Assembly: GCA_050946055.1 (NCBI GenBank)
Contig: JBMNUB010000021.1
Span: 1 to 40,704 of the forward strand
Direction: 5' to 3'
DNA: 40,704 nt
DNA from: Fimadaptatus sp050946055
GTDB lineage: Bacteria > Bacillota > Clostridia > Christensenellales > Aristaeellaceae
The position numbers were made by a program, and so were the translations under genes. Shown in pieces: positions 6,995-14,831 of the stretch (its first letter is position 1; each line of letters starts with the position of its first letter). The notes beneath the pieces were generated by a model. It was given only the letters and a program-made list of their open reading frames with translations, made no database searches and was not told where the DNA came from.

Positions 6995-8998
6995 ATGATA
7001 AGGACTGAATGCAGCATAGGCGGCGCGTCGCTGGACACGATAGTCGTAGATACCGCCATAGTCGGCACGGGCTGCGCGGGCTTCAGCTGCGCAGGCAGGC
7101 TGCACGCGCGCGGCCATCGCGACATAGCCATAATCACCGAGGGAGTTAACGCCGGCACCAGCCGCAACACCGGCTCGGACAAGCAGACCTACTACAAGCT
7201 CACGCTATCGGGCGGCGATCCGGATTCGGTGCGCGACATGGCCGATACGCTGTTTAGCGGCCAGTGCGTGGACGGCGACCATGCACTGTGCGAGGCGGCG
7301 CTGTCCGCCAAGTGCTTTTTGCGGCTGGCCGACATGGGCGTGCAGTTCCCGACCAACCGCTACGGCGAATACATAGGCTACAAGACCGACCACGACCCGC
7401 GCAGGCGCGCAACATCGGCGGGGCCGCTCACCAGCAAGCAGATGACCGAGGCACTGGAGCGCGACGTGCGCGCGCGCGGCATAGACATACTGGACAAGCT
7501 CATGGTCATAGCCGTGCTGGAGGGCAGGGAGCGCGTTCGCGGACTGCTCTGCCTGAACACGAGTGCGCTGGATGACGCGGCGCATCGGTTTAAGCTCGTA
7601 CTGTGCAACAATGTAGTGTACGCGACCGGCGGCCCTGCGGGCATATATCAGGATAGCTGCTATCCCGCCGGTCACAGCGGCATGAGCGGCATAGCCTTCG
7701 AAGCGGGCGCGCACGGCAAGAATCTGACCGAGTGGCAGTACGGTCTGGCCTCGATAGCGCCGCGCTGGAACGTGTCCGGCACGTTCATGCAGGTACTGCC
7801 GCGCTTTGTGTCCACCGATGCCGATATGGGCGACGAGCGCGAGTTCCTGAAGGATTACATAGAAGACGTGGGTGAGCTGCTGACCAGCGTGTTCCTCAAG
7901 GGCTATCAGTGGCCGTTCGACTCGCGCAAAGCGATGGGCGGCTCGTCGCTGATAGACCTGATAGTGTATAACGAGACGCGCGTAAAGGGCAGGCGAGTGT
8001 TCCTTGACTTCACGCGCAATCCGCTGGGCGATGAGTTCGACATGGAGACGCTCTCCAAGGAGGCGCACGACTATCTGGCGGGTGCGGGCGCGCTGTTCGG
8101 CACGCCCATAGAGCGCCTTGCGCACATGAATCAGCCCGCGATAGACTTCTACATGAGCCGCGGCGTGGATCTGCATACCCAGAAGCTGGAGATAGCGCTG
8201 TGCTCCCAGCACAACAACGGCGGCATAAGCATAGACCGCTGGTGGCAGACCGACCTGCCCGGACTGTTTGCGGTGGGCGAGGCGGCGGCCAGCCATGGCG
8301 TATACCGTCCCGGCGGCTCGGCGCTCAACGCCGGTCAGGTGGGTGCGGAGCGCGCGGCCACTTACATAGCCGCGCAGGGCGAGCATGAGGTGGACATAGC
8401 GGCGGCGCTTGACGAGGTAAAGGGCAAGGTAGAGCGCATGATATCGCTGGCGGGCGGCGCGCTCAGCCAAACCGGTTACGAGCGTCCGCCTGTGCGCGAG
8501 CGGCTGAGGGCGGCGCGGCGCGCGATGAGCGTCAGCGGCGCGGCTGTGCGCGACATAGCGGCGATAGAGCAGCTGGCGGGCGAGGTGCGCGCGCAGCTGG
8601 AGGACTATCCCGAGTGCGTGGGCATATCGGGCGCGAGCGAGCTGCCCGAGTTCTATCGCCTGCGCGACACGCTGCTGAGCCAGCTGTGCTACTTGAATGC
8701 CATGGCCGACTATGCGCGCGCGGGCGGGCTGAGCCGGGGCTCGGCGCTGTACACCGATGCGCGCGGCGAAAAGCCGCTGGACGCGCTGCCCGAGAGCTGC
8801 CGCCACATACCGGCACAGGGCGCGCCCTGTCCGGACGAGCGCACCGCGCGCCTGCGCGAGGGCAAGCTGGTGCAGGAGGTAGTGCTGAGCGGTCTAGACT
8901 GCGGCTGCACGTGGCGCGAGGTTCGCCCGATACCCGAGGACGACGATTTCTTCGAGAACGTATGGCGCGGCTATCGCGAGAACGGCAACGTTTATTGA
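6995..8998 (+). CDS. FAD-dependent oxidoreductase (fumarate reductase/aspartate oxidase type)
   Basis: 667-residue soluble flavoprotein. The FAD-binding Rossmann motif VGTGCAGFSCAGRL lies near residue 22, an ATGG motif is in VVYATGGPAGIY, and the C-terminal FAD motif is LFAVGEAAASHGVYRPGG followed by SALNAGQVGA. The layout matches the FAD_binding_2 family (fumarate reductase, succinate dehydrogenase A, L-aspartate oxidase) with a helical C-terminal domain. No iron-sulfur subunit, cytochrome or signal peptide is present, so it is not a respiratory complex; it may pair with the SDR just upstream. GGGAGG lies 6 bases before the ATG. Substrate unknown. Confidence 0.8.
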   Translation: MIRTECSIGGASLDTIVVDTAIVGTGCAGFSCAGRLHARGHRDIAIITEGVNAGTSRNTGSDKQTYYKLTLSGGDPDSVRDMADTLFSGQCVDGDHALCEAALSAKCFLRLADMGVQFPTNRYGEYIGYKTDHDPRRRATSAGPLTSKQMTEALERDVRARGIDILDKLMVIAVLEGRERVRGLLCLNTSALDDAAHRFKLVLCNNVVYATGGPAGIYQDSCYPAGHSGMSGIAFEAGAHGKNLTEWQYGLASIAPRWNVSGTFMQVLPRFVSTDADMGDEREFLKDYIEDVGELLTSVFLKGYQWPFDSRKAMGGSSLIDLIVYNETRVKGRRVFLDFTRNPLGDEFDMETLSKEAHDYLAGAGALFGTPIERLAHMNQPAIDFYMSRGVDLHTQKLEIALCSQHNNGGISIDRWWQTDLPGLFAVGEAAASHGVYRPGGSALNAGQVGAERAATYIAAQGEHEVDIAAALDEVKGKVERMISLAGGALSQTGYERPPVRERLRAARRAMSVSGAAVRDIAAIEQLAGEVRAQLEDYPECVGISGASELPEFYRLRDTLLSQLCYLNAMADYARAGGLSRGSALYTDARGEKPLDALPESCRHIPAQGAPCPDERTARLREGKLVQEVVLSGLDCGCTWREVRPIPEDDDFFENVWRGYRENGNVY

Positions 8999-9339
8999 TG
9001 TATGGGCGTATGGTGAGAGCGGCGGCGTGGGCTTGCGGGCAGGAGGTTGGCGGGGATTGTGGCGGTGCATTGCTGGATGAGCGATTTGCGAGAATGACAG
9101 AGGGCGTTGCCATGCAAGCGCCTGCTGAGCTGTAAGGCTCGTGCGCCGGTGTGAACTGAATATGCGCAAATAGTAGCGCACCCCGAGCTTCCGTGGAATC
9201 ATGCGGAAGCGCGGGGTGCGTTGTATGTTATGTGCAAGGCGCACATACGGCGAGAACCTTTATATCGGCGCAGAAAACGTGTTTGTCCATTGCTCTATAC
9301 CTGCCGCCTTCTGGCTTGATTCACTAATCTGGACAAAAC
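8999..9339. other. intergenic gap after the flavoprotein
   Basis: No coding frame with a ribosome site is seen. The gap holds the terminator at 9177-9224; beyond about 9240 base composition shifts to AT-rich. Confidence 0.6.
9177..9224 (+). terminator. long terminator hairpin after the SDR-flavoprotein unit
   Basis: A 17-base stem with one mismatch: 9177-9193 (CGCACCCCGAGCTTCCG) and 9204-9220, around a 10-base loop, followed by TTGT. It is 180 bases downstream of the flavoprotein stop. The T run is weak. Confidence 0.65.
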
Positions 9340-9615
9340 TTATAGTTCGACACGACTAAATCGCGCAAGGCTTATAAAAAGGCATGCGGTAAGCATTGCA
9401 AGAGAGAAGCAGGCGGATACAAAATATGTACTTGTAATTATTCCGCTCGCAATTTCACTTATTTGGATGACAGGACTATATTTTAATATGCCTGTCCAAT
9501 TCTCATAGAATTTGTTTGTGAAAACTACGGTGATGATGGCTAGGGCAAAAGACACGCCCATTGACGGGAAAGTTTTTAAGGAACAATTGATCAAACAACA
9601 TAAACAAATAAACAT
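9340..9615 (-). CDS. possible small membrane protein in the AT-rich patch
   Basis: 91-residue frame with two or three hydrophobic segments (MGVSFALAIITVVF, IASGIITSTYFVSACF and LAMLTACLFISLA), consistent with a small membrane protein. No ribosome binding site precedes the first ATG or the internal ATG at 9561, and the family is not recognised. It lies in DNA much richer in AT than the rest of the window. It may be a remnant of an acquired gene or not expressed at all. Confidence 0.35.
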   Translation of the reverse strand: MFICLCCLINCSLKTFPSMGVSFALAIITVVFTNKFYENWTGILKYSPVIQISEIASGIITSTYFVSACFSLAMLTACLFISLARFSRVEL

Positions 9616-9789
9616 TCGGCATTCGGATGCTCGTTTGTTTATGGATCGGCATAGTTATTTGCTCAGTTTGCAAACCGTGGAAACGAATGCACCGAAACGG
9701 TGCGTATAATTGTGCCCTACTGAAATGAAGGAAATCGATTTACGTTTGCTCAACAAATCGAAATTTGACAAACTGATAGTTTGAATTGC

Positions 9790-10200
9790 TTATATCATAT
9801 ATTTTTTAATGGTTTCATCACTCCACACATGAACTTCAATATATCTTTCAGGACCATATTTCCCGTCATTATTCCATTCTTGTGGTAACCCGTACTTTTC
9901 TATTATTTTTAGTATTTCGTTGTATGCATATAACTGTTTTCGATATTCTTTTCCATCATTTACTCTAGGGCTGAATGTCGGATGAGAATCACCATAAGTA
10001 AACGATAAAGTAGAGATATCAAATTCCTCAATCGGGATTCTAATAAATGAAGAATTCTCATACCAAGTTTCCAGCCAAGGACTATGCTCTACTACCTGCT
10101 TAGCATCGACTACAGATAAATCCGATATATTTTTAAATGGTCCTACTTTTGCATCATAATAATGATATAAAACATTTGCAACTCTCTCCTGCAACTTCAA
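9790..10200 (-). CDS. hypothetical protein in the AT-rich patch, start uncertain
   Basis: 136-residue soluble, acidic frame with good protein-like composition (aromatic and charged residues evenly spread, e.g. SPWLETWYENSSFIRIPIEEF and YGDSHPTFSP). The family is not recognised. The only usable start is a TTG at 10200 with no clear ribosome site; no ATG occurs in the frame, and a TAG lies eight codons upstream. Its AT-rich codons and mixed Ile codons differ from its neighbours, indicating transfer from another genome. A possible promoter (TTGTGG, 18 bases, TAGAAT on the complement near 10235-10270) overlaps the left repeat of element B. The insertion may have replaced the original start region. 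Confidence 0.55.
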   Translation of the reverse strand: MKLQERVANVLYHYYDAKVGPFKNISDLSVVDAKQVVEHSPWLETWYENSSFIRIPIEEFDISTLSFTYGDSHPTFSPRVNDGKEYRKQLYAYNEILKIIEKYGLPQEWNNDGKYGPERYIEVHVWSDETIKKYMI

Positions 10201-10262
10201 ATTTTTAATCTGTTTGACCTATTTAAGTTTACTACTTTCATTCTATCACAGTAGTACACGAA

Positions 10263-10288
10263 ACCACAAGCCAGTCAAGGCTTGCGGT
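10263..10288. repeat. left direct repeat flanking element B
   Basis: 26 bases, identical to 10541-10566. Internally it is a hairpin, CCACAAGCC and GGCTTGCGG around AGTCAA, with one A-C mismatch. Confidence 0.9.
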
Positions 10289-10540
10289 CTGCTTGTCAAA
10301 GCGTCTTTTTGCCAAGCGTGGACGGGGGAGAATCTCCCCCGCCACTGCCACCCCTACTCAGTTTCCACTGAAATCCTGCGGATTTCCGGGCGTGGAAACT
10401 GCAAGGAAGACATGCTGCTCTGAGAAATGGGATTTCCCGACGCAAAAATATCCACGCGCCCACCGCACATGTCGCTGGCGCTACCTAAGTCGGCGGGCTG
10501 CGAGGCCCGCCGAGCTCTCCGGGGTTTTTTTGACAGTCTG
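10289..10540 (-). mobile_element. hairpin-array element, copy B (inverted)
   Basis: 252 bases, opposite in orientation to A, C and D. Read on the complement it begins CAGACTGTCAAAAAAACCCC and ends GCTTTGACAAGCAG, and both ends abut the flanking 26-base repeat exactly. It shares long blocks with D, including the hairpin CAGTTTCCAC...GTGGAAACTG and the GGGGGAGATTCTCCCCC hairpin. Its first hairpin is CGGCGGGC (10491-10498) with GCCCGCCG (10505-10512), different in sequence from D but still paired. One arm of the large second hairpin is decayed. No gene inside. Confidence 0.85.
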
Positions 10541-10566
10541 ACCACAAGCCAGTCAAGGCTTGCGGT
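10541..10566. repeat. right direct repeat flanking element B
   Basis: Identical to 10263-10288. The bases outside the two copies (CGAA on the left, TTCG on the right) are complementary, so joining them without the element gives a 14-base-arm hairpin with a single mismatch. Confidence 0.9.
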
Positions 10567-10740
10567 TTCGTTATTTGCATGATGGAAAGTATATGTGCGA
10601 TTAAGCCGCATGTGCTCTTGCGCAGTTTCGCAGCGATGGTTTGCCGAAAACGCTTATGCGCGCCATTCAATAATATGCGGTTTGTGAGCAGGCATGCGCG
10701 GATGAACGCCAACGCTCATGCTAAATACAGCCTATTCTCA

Positions 10741-11685
10741 TCAAACAAATTCCATCACGATATTAGCATTAGTAGTGCGGGCGCGCAGCATGCGGCCCGT
10801 GGGCAGACCGCCCGAGGCGGGGCGGCACTTGCCGTTGGTTGTGCTGCAATCGGTCATGAAGTCGGATTGCGCACCCACTATTGAACCCTTTATGTTGCCG
10901 TTGGTGGTGGCTATGTCTATGTCGCGCGCCAGCAGCCTGTCCAGCTTTATAGAGGCGTTGGAACTCTTTATCCAGGCAGTCTCCTGCGCGCTCACGCTTT
11001 CTATGCGCACGTTGCCGTTGGAGGTGGCGCAGGAGAGCCCGCCCTGCACGGCGGTGTCGGAAAGGCGCATGCCGCCGTTGGTGGTGTGGCAGGAGAGCGC
11101 GCCCAGCGTGCTGAAGCCGCGCAGCTCTATGGCGCCGTTGGTCGAGGATATCTTGTTCTCCGCCGGGCGCAGCATGCCGTCGTCGTCCGGCTCGCCGCAT
11201 GCGGCGGCGTTCTCGGCGTATACGCGCGCGTTGGTCGTGCCGAACTCAAACGCCGACGCTATCACGCCGCGCACGTCCACGGCGGCATTGCTGGTGAGCG
11301 CGTGCAGCCTGCCCGCAAGCTCCAGATTGCGCACGTTTATGGCGGCGTTGCTGGTGCAGAGGTTGAGCATGCCCGCGTATGTGCGCGGAACGTATATGTT
11401 TATGGTGAGGTCCTGCCAGTTAGTGCCGCCCAGCGGTATGGAGAATATGTTGAACATGTCACCCAAGCCGATGCGGCGCGAAGACTGCGGGCAGTCCAGT
11501 ATGACTATGCCGTTTTCCACATGCACAGAGTAGGGATATTCTTCGGAGGCGTAGTATTCTATGCACAGTTCGTCGCCGTTATAGGGCTGTGCGCTTATGG
11601 GCATATGGCGCGCGTCCACAAACAGCTCAACTATTCCCTGCGGCGCTATGGCATATGTCCGCTTCTCAAAGTTGTATCGGGCCAT
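10741..11685 (-). CDS. DUF4097 family beta-helix protein
   Basis: 314-residue protein of the DUF4097 (putative adhesin) family. From about residue 105 it consists of stacked 18-25-residue units with the recurring core TSNA/TTNG plus a hydrophobic strand (TSNAAINVRNLEL, TTNGGMRLSD, TSNGNVRIES, TTNGNIKG), the pattern of a right-handed beta-helix. No signal peptide or membrane segment is seen. Function is not established for the family; in Firmicutes it is often near PspC/LiaF-type envelope stress genes, absent here. AGGAGG lies 9 bases before the ATG, with a good promoter at 11736-11764. Single-gene transcript. Confidence 0.85.
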   Translation of the reverse strand: MARYNFEKRTYAIAPQGIVELFVDARHMPISAQPYNGDELCIEYYASEEYPYSVHVENGIVILDCPQSSRRIGLGDMFNIFSIPLGGTNWQDLTINIYVPRTYAGMLNLCTSNAAINVRNLELAGRLHALTSNAAVDVRGVIASAFEFGTTNARVYAENAAACGEPDDDGMLRPAENKISSTNGAIELRGFSTLGALSCHTTNGGMRLSDTAVQGGLSCATSNGNVRIESVSAQETAWIKSSNASIKLDRLLARDIDIATTNGNIKGSIVGAQSDFMTDCSTTNGKCRPASGGLPTGRMLRARTTNANIVMEFV

Positions 11686-11735
11686 GATGTTTTACCTCCT
11701 GCGCGCATGAGATGCGCGGCTTTATTTCTGACGCT

Positions 11736-11764
11736 ATTATACACCTTTGCCGCCGGGCTTACAA
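11736..11764 (-). promoter_or_regulatory. promoter of the DUF4097 gene
   Basis: On the complement, TTGTAA (11759-11764) and consensus TATAAT (11736-11741) with a 17-base spacer, 50 bases before the start codon. Confidence 0.7.
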
Positions 11765-12164
11765 ATAGCTGGCGATTACAAAATCATTGGAGTATGATTA
11801 GAGCGCGCCACATGTCAAAAGCCGGCCTGCCCGAAGATGCGGACGGAACGCGAAGCGCGGCATGCGAGCGCCGGTGAGTACCGGCGGCATTCGCTGCATC
11901 TCGCGTGAACCCGGATATCGCATGGAGCGGCGCAGGGCCTGCAGTTATTAGCGCAGCCGTTGCGCGCGCCGCTTGAGCAGGGCGGCGCGGGAAGGAAATA
12001 TGCGCCATGGTACGCAGATGCGACAAACTTCGCGCAATGTCGCGCGTTGACGCGGCAAAGCAATATAAATGCGCTTGCATTGGATGGGCGCAGTGTGATA
12101 AAGTTGTATAGTGGTTGATAATGCGCGCATACAGGCGCGAATACAGAGCAAGGAGGCGTCCCAC
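11765..12164. other. intergenic gap between divergent units
   Basis: No gene recognised. It contains a small hairpin, CGCCGGT/ACCGGCG around GAGT near 11868-11887. A weak candidate promoter for yerC is TTGCAT near 12075 with TAAAGT 18 bases on. Confidence 0.5.
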
Positions 12165-12509
12165 ATGAGTCTTAAGCGAGTGCGCAACGAGCAGACTGAT
12201 CTGCTGATGAATGCGATATTGGAATTGTCGAGCGTGGACGAAGGTTACGCGCTGTTTGAGGATCTATGCACTATACGCGAGGTGCAGGATCTGGCACAGC
12301 GCATACATGTGGCCAAGCTGCTGCGCGAGCATATAACCTATCACGATATAGCTCAAAAGACCGGCGCCAGCACCGCGACCATAAGCCGCGTGAACCGCGC
12401 GCTGGTGTACGGCGCGGGCGGATATGAGCGCGTGCTGGACAGGCTCTCCGGCGATGCGGAGAGCGAAGGGAACGAGACAGATGACAATGCCCCCGGGGAG
12501 GAAGTTTGA
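12165..12509 (+). CDS. yerC: YerC/YecD family TrpR-related protein
   Basis: 114-residue DNA-binding protein of the TrpR superfamily form found next to pcrA in Firmicutes. The helix-turn-helix reads ITYHDIAQKTGASTATISRV (about residues 63-82), preceded by LFEDLCTIREVQDLAQRIHVA, the family hallmark. The C-terminal tail is acidic and low in complexity. Role and ligand are not established. AGGAGG sits 7 bases before the ATG at 12165; an upstream ATG at 12111 has no ribosome site. Its stop overlaps the first base of pcrA, so the two are translationally coupled. Confidence 0.9.
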   Translation: MSLKRVRNEQTDLLMNAILELSSVDEGYALFEDLCTIREVQDLAQRIHVAKLLREHITYHDIAQKTGASTATISRVNRALVYGAGGYERVLDRLSGDAESEGNETDDNAPGEEV

Positions 12510-14827
12510 TGGATCTTACCATGCTCAACGAGCCGCAGCGCCGCGCCGTGCTGACCACTGAAGGGCCGCTGCTGGTGCTGGCCGGTGCAGGCTCGGGCAA
12601 GACGCGCGTGCTCACGCACAGGATAGCGTATCTGCTGGAAAAGGGCGTGCCGTCGTATCGCATACTGGCGCTGACCTTCACAAACAAGGCGGCGCGGGAG
12701 ATGCTGGACAGGGTAAACCTGCTGGCGGGCGACGCGGCGGCCGATGCGTGGGTGTCCACGTTCCACTCCAGCTGCGCGCGCATACTCAGGCGCGATATAG
12801 AGAAGCTAGGCTATACGCGCTCGTTCACAATATACGATACCGATGACCAGAACCGGCTGCTGCGCGACGTGCTGACCGAGCTGGATCTCAATGAAAAGAT
12901 GTATCCGCCGCGCGAGGCGCTGTCGATAATATCGGATGCAAAGAACCATCTGCTGTCGCCGCGCGAATGGCTTCAGGCGCAGCAGGGCGATTTCCGCGCC
13001 CAGAAGTATGCCGATATATATGCCAAATATGAGGACAAGCTCAAAAAGGCCAATGCGCTGGACTTTGACGATCTCTTGATAAAGACGCTGGAGCTGTTTG
13101 TGCAGCATCCGCCGGTGCTGGAGAGCTATCAGCGCCGCTTTGAATACATACTCGTGGACGAGTATCAGGACACAAACAGCGCTCAGTATCAGCTGGTCAG
13201 GCTGCTGACCGGCGAAAAGCGCAATCTGTGCGTGGTCGGCGACGACGATCAGTCCATATACGGCTGGCGCGGCGCGGACATACGCAACATACTGGACTTT
13301 GAAAAGGACTTCCCCGACGCGACCGTGATTAAGCTGGAGCAGAACTACCGCTCGACCGGCAACATACTGGACGCGGCCAATCAGGTAATAGCTCACAACG
13401 TGGGGCGCAAGGAGAAGGCGCTGTGGACGAGCGAGGGCGCGGGCGAGCCCGTGCGCCTGTACGAAGCGCAGGATGAGCGCGACGAGGCGTACTTCCTGGC
13501 GCAGCAGATAGGCGCGCTGCAAAAGAGCGGCGATCAGCTGGGCGATATGGCCGTATTGTACCGCGCCAATGCGCTCAGCCGCGTGGTCGAGGAGACGCTG
13601 GTGCGCGGTGGACTCAAGTACCGCGTGTTCGGCGGGCTTAAGTTCTACGAGCGCAAGGAGGTCAAGGACATAGTCTGCTACCTGCGTGCCGTGGTCAACC
13701 CTGCCGATGACGTGGCGGTAAGGCGCATAATAAACGAGCCCAAGCGCTCCATTGGCGATACCACCGTGCAGAAGCTGGCCGACTATGCGGCGTCGCGCGG
13801 CGATTCGCTGTTTGCGGCGGTGCTTGAGCCCGGCCAGGCGGGGCTTACCGGGCGTGCGCTCAAGGCCGTGGAGGGCTTTGGCGAGCTCATGACCGAGCTG
13901 GTCGTGCAGCGCCAGCTGCTGCCGCCCGATGAGTTCGTGCGCAAGCTGCTGGAGCTGACCGGCTACGAGGACCAGTACAAGCAGGAGCAAAACGACGAGA
14001 ACACCGCACGCCTTCAGAACATAGCCGAATTCGTGGGCGGCGTAATTGAATATGTAAAGCAGAACCCCGAAGGCACGCTGGACGACTATCTGGAGAACGT
14101 GGCGCTGGTCACCGACATGGACAGGAGCGACGATGACGAAGGCGCGATAACGCTCATGACCATGCACAGCGCCAAGGGTCTGGAGTTCCGCAATGTGTTC
14201 GTGATAGGCATGGAGGAGGGCATATTCCCGACCACGCGCTCCATGGATGACGATGACAAGCTTGAGGAGGAGCGCAGGCTCTGCTACGTCGCCATAACGC
14301 GCGCGCGCAAGCGGCTGTACCTGACCCATGCGCGCCAGAGGACGCTGTATGGCCGCACCAACATGTGCATGGCTTCGCGCTTTCTGGACGAGCTGCCCCG
14401 GCGCGTGACCGAGGATATGAACTCGCGCGTGCGGGAAGCGGCGTCGCTTATGCGTCCGCGCACGGTGCGCGGCGGTGCGGGTTCGTATGACATGGGCATG
14501 CAGCCGCGCAGCGCATACGGCGCGCAGGCAGGACAGTCGCGCGGCGCATACGGCGCACAGACAGGACGCGGCGCGCCGCTCAGACCCGATCAGATACCGG
14601 GCGTTTCGCGCGGCATGCCGGGCGTGGTGCGCTCGCAGGCGGCATCGCTTACGCCGGCGGCTACGCTGTACAATGTGGGCGACCGCGTGCAGCACAGGAA
14701 GTTCGGCCCCGGCACGGTCATAGGCGTGAGCGGCACGGGCGCTAGCACCAAGGTCAGCATAGAATTTGACGATGGCCGCACGAGCGAATTTGCCGCATCC
14801 GTCGCGCCCATAATAAAGCTGGGGTGA
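12509..14827 (+). CDS. pcrA: ATP-dependent DNA helicase PcrA
   Basis: 772-residue superfamily 1A helicase that unwinds DNA 3' to 5' in repair and rolling-circle replication and strips RecA. Motifs in order: Q motif LNEPQRRAV, Walker A GAGSGKTR, motif Ia LTFTNKAAREM, Walker B VDEYQDTN, motif III GDDDQSIYGWRGAD, motif IV QNYRSTGNIL, motif V TMHSAKGLEF, motif VI YVAITRARKRL. The C-terminus has a Gly/Ala/Arg linker with a repeated GAYGAQ unit and then the SH3/Tudor-like tail (VGDRVQHRKFGPGTV) that binds RNA polymerase in PcrA. ATG at 12509 with GGGAGG upstream. Confidence 0.97.
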   Translation: MDLTMLNEPQRRAVLTTEGPLLVLAGAGSGKTRVLTHRIAYLLEKGVPSYRILALTFTNKAAREMLDRVNLLAGDAAADAWVSTFHSSCARILRRDIEKLGYTRSFTIYDTDDQNRLLRDVLTELDLNEKMYPPREALSIISDAKNHLLSPREWLQAQQGDFRAQKYADIYAKYEDKLKKANALDFDDLLIKTLELFVQHPPVLESYQRRFEYILVDEYQDTNSAQYQLVRLLTGEKRNLCVVGDDDQSIYGWRGADIRNILDFEKDFPDATVIKLEQNYRSTGNILDAANQVIAHNVGRKEKALWTSEGAGEPVRLYEAQDERDEAYFLAQQIGALQKSGDQLGDMAVLYRANALSRVVEETLVRGGLKYRVFGGLKFYERKEVKDIVCYLRAVVNPADDVAVRRIINEPKRSIGDTTVQKLADYAASRGDSLFAAVLEPGQAGLTGRALKAVEGFGELMTELVVQRQLLPPDEFVRKLLELTGYEDQYKQEQNDENTARLQNIAEFVGGVIEYVKQNPEGTLDDYLENVALVTDMDRSDDDEGAITLMTMHSAKGLEFRNVFVIGMEEGIFPTTRSMDDDDKLEEERRLCYVAITRARKRLYLTHARQRTLYGRTNMCMASRFLDELPRRVTEDMNSRVREAASLMRPRTVRGGAGSYDMGMQPRSAYGAQAGQSRGAYGAQTGRGAPLRPDQIPGVSRGMPGVVRSQAASLTPAATLYNVGDRVQHRKFGPGTVIGVSGTGASTKVSIEFDDGRTSEFAASVAPIIKLG

Positions 14828-14831
14828 GTTT

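Noticed and set aside
10289..10540. Small protein genes inside the hairpin elements
   Set aside because: Frames differ between copies, none has a ribosome site, and the conserved feature is pairing rather than codons.
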